A stretch of DNA of 64,000 bases from Gemmatimonadetes bacterium SCN 70-22 (lineage in GTDB: Bacteria; Gemmatimonadota; Gemmatimonadetes; Gemmatimonadales; Gemmatimonadaceae). The stretch lies in assembly GCA_001724275.1 (NCBI GenBank), contig MEDZ01000019.1:1-64000 (forward strand), read 5' to 3'. A program made the position numbers and the translations under genes. Numbering within the stretch: the first letter of the stretch is position 1; the number at the start of each line of letters is the position of its first letter. This document shows, piece after piece, positions 60,788-64,000 of the stretch. Under the pieces are notes generated by a model, which saw only the letters and a list, made by a program, of their open reading frames with translations, was not told the origin of the DNA and searched no databases.

Positions 60788-62302
60788 CTACATCTTCACG
60801 CAGGACGACGGGCGCTGGTAGCGCGGCGCGGGGCGCGTGCCGTCCCCCTTGTACCAGTCCACCTTGCCGGCGTCGCGCGGCGGGGCGCCCCGATAGTCCC
60901 CGCGCATCAACGCCTCGATCTCGTCGGCCTCGCGCGGGAGCCCGCAGCTGATCCACTCCACTCCCTCTTCGGTGACGACGTAGTCATCCTCGATGCGGAT
61001 GCCGACGTCGGCGTACCGTCGCACCGCGTCGCCGACCTTCGCCGCCAGCTGCGCGTTGCGCGCCGTCCGGGGGAGGAGGTCGAGAAGGTTGCCGCGGACG
61101 TAGATCCCGGGCTCGATGGTGAAGGCGCTCCCCGGGGCGATGATCCCGGTGAAGTAGTACTGGTCGGGATCGTGCACCTCGAGGCCGATGCCATGCCCGA
61201 GGCCGTGCATGTAATAGAGTTGCACCTGCGAGCACTGGCGCGGCTGCTCGGGCGTCCCGCAATCGTACGTCGCCGTGGGCGACTCGATGAGGCCGAGGCG
61301 GGCCAGGCCGGCGGCGATCACCGCGCGCGCCGAGTCGCTCATGGCGCGCGCCGGGGCGCCGAGCGTCGCATTGCGCTCGGCCGCCGCCTGCGCGTCGCGC
61401 ACCACCCGGTAGACGGCCCGCTGCTCGGGGGTGAAGGTCCCGCTCACCGGGAACGAGCGCGTGATGTCGGCCGCGTAGCCGCGGTACTGCGCGCCGACGT
61501 CCATCACCACGACGTCCCCCGCCTTCACGAAGCGGTCGTCCTTGTTGTAGTGGAGCGTCGTGGAGTTCTCTCCCGAGCCGACGATCGAGGCATAGGCCGG
61601 GCGATCGGCGCCATTGCGCCGGAACATGTACTCCACCAGCGCCTGGATCTCGAACTCGTTCATCCCCGGCTCCACCGCCAGCATCGCCTCGCGATGCGCG
61701 TCCATCGAGACGGCGACCGCCTTCCGGATCAGCTCCAGTTCGGCCGCGCTCTTGGTGCCGCGCAGCCGCGCCACCGCCGCGTTGGCGCTGGCGATCGCGA
61801 CCCCCGGATGGCGCGCGCGGAGCGCCTGCACGAAGCGCTCGTCGCCGTTCAGCGTGTCGCCCCCCTCGGAGAGGTTGGCGAGGACGTGCATCGTCGGCTT
61901 GCCGGCGAGCGCCGAATCGAGCGCCGTGTCGAACTCCCGCGCATCGCGCGCCGGGATCCCGGTCAGCTCGCTTGCAACGCGCGCACCGTATCGCCGCCCG
62001 CTCCACACCTCCTGCGCAGGATTCTTCCCCTGCACGAACAGCGTCCAGCGCACCTCGCCGCCCGTGCTGGTCATGAGCAGGCTCGCGTCGGCCTCCCGAT
62101 AGCCGGTGAGGTACTCGAAGCCGGGGAGCTGGAAGAACGACAGGTAGTCCAGCACCGGTGCCGTCGCGCCGCGGGTGACGAAGACCCCCTCGCCCAGCAC
62201 CTTGGCCAGCGCGCCGCGGCGCGCGGCATACTCGGCCGCGGTCACCTGGGCCGACACCGGGGTGGCAAGGAGGAGCGAGAGTCCGAGGAGGATGCGGCGC
62301 AT
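60788..62302 (-). CDS. Xaa-Pro aminopeptidase (M24 family), exported
   Basis: The 504-residue product has a signal peptide (ILLGLSLLLATPVSAQV), an N-terminal creatinase-like domain and a C-terminal pita-bread catalytic domain. Metal ligands are seen in VVMDVGAQYRGYAADITRSF (two Asp), HGLGHGIGLEVHD (His), FTIEPGIYV (Glu) and GIRIEDDYVV (Glu). It releases an N-terminal residue next to proline, complementing the S9 peptidase downstream. The ATG at 62302 gives a proper signal; the acyl-CoA dehydrogenase stop lies 27 bp upstream. The last residues end in a Cys-containing tail, RPSSCVKM. Confidence 0.93.
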   Translation of the reverse strand: MRRILLGLSLLLATPVSAQVTAAEYAARRGALAKVLGEGVFVTRGATAPVLDYLSFFQLPGFEYLTGYREADASLLMTSTGGEVRWTLFVQGKNPAQEVWSGRRYGARVASELTGIPARDAREFDTALDSALAGKPTMHVLANLSEGGDTLNGDERFVQALRARHPGVAIASANAAVARLRGTKSAAELELIRKAVAVSMDAHREAMLAVEPGMNEFEIQALVEYMFRRNGADRPAYASIVGSGENSTTLHYNKDDRFVKAGDVVVMDVGAQYRGYAADITRSFPVSGTFTPEQRAVYRVVRDAQAAAERNATLGAPARAMSDSARAVIAAGLARLGLIESPTATYDCGTPEQPRQCSQVQLYYMHGLGHGIGLEVHDPDQYYFTGIIAPGSAFTIEPGIYVRGNLLDLLPRTARNAQLAAKVGDAVRRYADVGIRIEDDYVVTEEGVEWISCGLPREADEIEALMRGDYRGAPPRDAGKVDWYKGDGTRPAPRYQRPSSCVKM

Positions 62303-62329
62303 GCGGCGGATGGGGACGGAGGATGGGCG

Positions 62330-63475
62330 CTACTTCAGGACGGCCTTCGCGATGGTGTGCAGCTGCATGTTCGACGTCCCCTCGTAGATCGTCCCGATCT
62401 TGGCGTCCCGGTAGAACTTCTCGACCGGATAGTCCTTGGTATACCCGTAGCCGCCGAGGAGTTCGACGCAGAGCGAGGTCGTGCGCTCGCACACCTGCGA
62501 GGAGAGGAGCTTGGCCATCGCCCCCTCGCGCGCGATGTCGTGTCCCGCGTCCTTGAGGCGCGCGGCGTTGTACACCATCAGGCGAGCCGCTTCCACCTCG
62601 GTGGCCGCCTGCGCCACCTGGAACTGGATCCCCTGGAACTCCGCCAGCGCCTTCCCGAATTGCCTGCGCTCCTTGAGGTAGGCGGTGGCGACCCCGAGCG
62701 CCCCCTGCGCCACGCCGATCATCTGTGCCCCGATCCCCACGCGACCGACGTTTAGGGTATCGATGGCGATCTTGTATCCCTGCCCCACCTGGCCAAGGAC
62801 GTTCGCGCCGGGGACGCGGCAGTTGTCGAGAAGGAGCTCGACGGTGCTGGACGCACGGATTCCGAGCTTGTCCTCCTTCTTGCCGACCGCGAAGCCGGAA
62901 AAGTCGCGCTCGACGATGAATGCCGTGATCCCCTTGTAGCCGGCGGAGGGGTTGGCGTTGGCGAAGACGATGTAGACCCCGGCCTCGGCGCCGTTCGTGA
63001 TCCACAGCTTGCGCCCGTTGAGCACCCAGTCGCCGCCGTCACGCTCGGCACGAGCGGCGAGGGCGAAGGCATCGGAGCCGGAGCCGGCTTCCGAGAGGGC
63101 ATACGAGCCGACCGTTCCCGAGGTGAGCCTGGTCAGGTACTTCGCCTTTTGCGCGTCGCTGGCGTAGGTACGCAGCGGATATTCGACGAGGGTGTTCTGG
63201 ACATCGACGAGGATGGCGGCCGACGCGTCGACCTTGCTGAGCTCCTCGACGGCGAGCGCCACCATCATGAGCGACCCTCCGGCCCCGCCATGCGCCTCGT
63301 CGACCTCGATCCCCATGAGCCCGAGCTCGAACACCTTGGCGATCAGGGAGGGGTCGATCTTGCCGTTGCGCTCCATCTCGCCCACGAGCGGACGGACTTC
63401 CTCGTGGGCGAAGGCGGCGACGGCGTCACGGAAGAGGACTTCGTCCTCGGTGAAGGTCGTGAGGGGGGAGGTCAT
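62330..63475 (-). CDS. Acyl-CoA dehydrogenase
   Basis: The 381-residue FAD enzyme shows the ACAD signatures ALSEAGSGSDAFAL and ELLGGYGYTKDYPVEKFYRD, with catalytic Glu in IYEGTSNMQ, placing it with short- or branched-chain/butyryl-CoA dehydrogenases. It oxidises acyl-CoA to enoyl-CoA and feeds electrons to ETF, either in beta-oxidation or in branched-chain amino-acid breakdown. The ATG at 63475 is preceded by a start-less gap and gives the standard length of about 380. It lies upstream of the M24 and S9 genes on one strand, which fits amino-acid catabolism. Confidence 0.94.
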   Translation of the reverse strand: MTSPLTTFTEDEVLFRDAVAAFAHEEVRPLVGEMERNGKIDPSLIAKVFELGLMGIEVDEAHGGAGGSLMMVALAVEELSKVDASAAILVDVQNTLVEYPLRTYASDAQKAKYLTRLTSGTVGSYALSEAGSGSDAFALAARAERDGGDWVLNGRKLWITNGAEAGVYIVFANANPSAGYKGITAFIVERDFSGFAVGKKEDKLGIRASSTVELLLDNCRVPGANVLGQVGQGYKIAIDTLNVGRVGIGAQMIGVAQGALGVATAYLKERRQFGKALAEFQGIQFQVAQAATEVEAARLMVYNAARLKDAGHDIAREGAMAKLLSSQVCERTTSLCVELLGGYGYTKDYPVEKFYRDAKIGTIYEGTSNMQLHTIAKAVLK

Positions 63476-63571
63476 GGCGGGCTCGATGGCGGCGCGGTGA
63501 GGTCTGCTCCGGCGGGCGACCGCGATCCGCCGGCGACGCCCCGTAATGTAGCGTCTGCCGGCGTCGAAACG

Positions 63572-63605
63572 ACCTCGGGCGCCCCTTGAAGGAGGCGCCC
63601 GAGGT
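63572..63605 (-). terminator. Hairpin terminator after the RND transporter gene
   Basis: A 12-bp stem (ACCTCGGGCGCC against GGCGCCCGAGGT) with a 10-nt loop lies 53 bp past the stop of the RND gene. It is followed on the minus strand by CGTTTCG, which has a weak U-run. Confidence 0.7.
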
Positions 63606-63658
63606 GTAGAGTGGTCCGACCGCGCGCGGCGTCGGCCACACGAGTCGCTGGCCGGTGG

Positions 63659-64000
<342 letters not shown>

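Overview
The window reads as a piece of chromosome from a high-GC Gram-negative bacterium. The best guess is Gemmatimonadota. This is inferred from very GC-rich coding sequence, a caa3-type oxidase locus, many secreted S9, M61 and amidohydrolase proteins, TAT-exported sugar-isomerase-like proteins, and TonB/TolC envelope systems. No database search was possible. I see no rRNA, tRNA, CRISPR array, transposase or phage gene, so this looks like ordinary backbone with many envelope and peptide-degradation functions.

Layout. 0-4.6 kb: caa3 cytochrome c oxidase operon (subunits II-I-III-IV, minus strand). 4.7-16.8 kb: aspartase with a fused cyclic-nucleotide-binding-like domain, an S9 peptidase, a TIM-barrel protein, a glycosylasparaginase, a chemoreceptor-like protein, leuS and a two-domain cupredoxin-like lipoprotein. 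17-20.4 kb: a tightly overlapping four-gene plus-strand operon (ornithine cyclodeaminase family, threonine dehydratase family, metallo-beta-lactamase fold, small membrane protein). 20.5-26.2 kb: double-PDZ protein, TonB-dependent receptor behind a strong AT-rich dyad, and Kup. 26.4-33 kb: PadR regulator with a four-copy operator-like array, downstream of an ECF sigma/anti-sigma/TolC/MFP/permease operon. 34-38.9 kb: TetR-TolC-EmrA-EmrB efflux operon. 39-46.5 kb: HAD phosphatase, cyclophilin, endonuclease III, PolX, proline-iminopeptidase-like hydrolase and a deacetylase-family protein. 46.6-49.8 kb: a HEAT-repeat protein converging on a serine hydrolase whose frame runs far into it antisense. 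49.9-63.5 kb: peptide and amino-acid scavenging genes (M42, amidohydrolase, OPT transporter, M61, S9, M24, acyl-CoA dehydrogenase). The right edge cuts a CzcA/CusA-like RND pump.

How the genes work together. The two efflux operons each carry their own control: an ECF sigma factor with a putative membrane anti-sigma in one, and TetR in the other. The two S9 peptidases, M61, M24, M42, proline-iminopeptidase-like protein, OPT transporter, glycosylasparaginase and aspartase fit a cell living on peptides and amino acids. Most transcription units end in GC-rich hairpins with little or no U-tract.

Main unexplained signal. A non-palindromic octamer, GCCTAACG/CGTTAGGC, occurs 19 times by hand count, against about 2 expected from base composition. 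It sits inside genes of unrelated function, usually as the rare Leu codon TTA followed by Gly, and twice supplies the stop codon. Other items are a purine-rich interspersed repeat that supplies identical Glu-Phe-stop ends to two unrelated genes, a 17-unit 11-bp tandem array, the cNMP-aspartase fusion, and an amidohydrolase whose signal-peptide coding region lacks a standard start codon.
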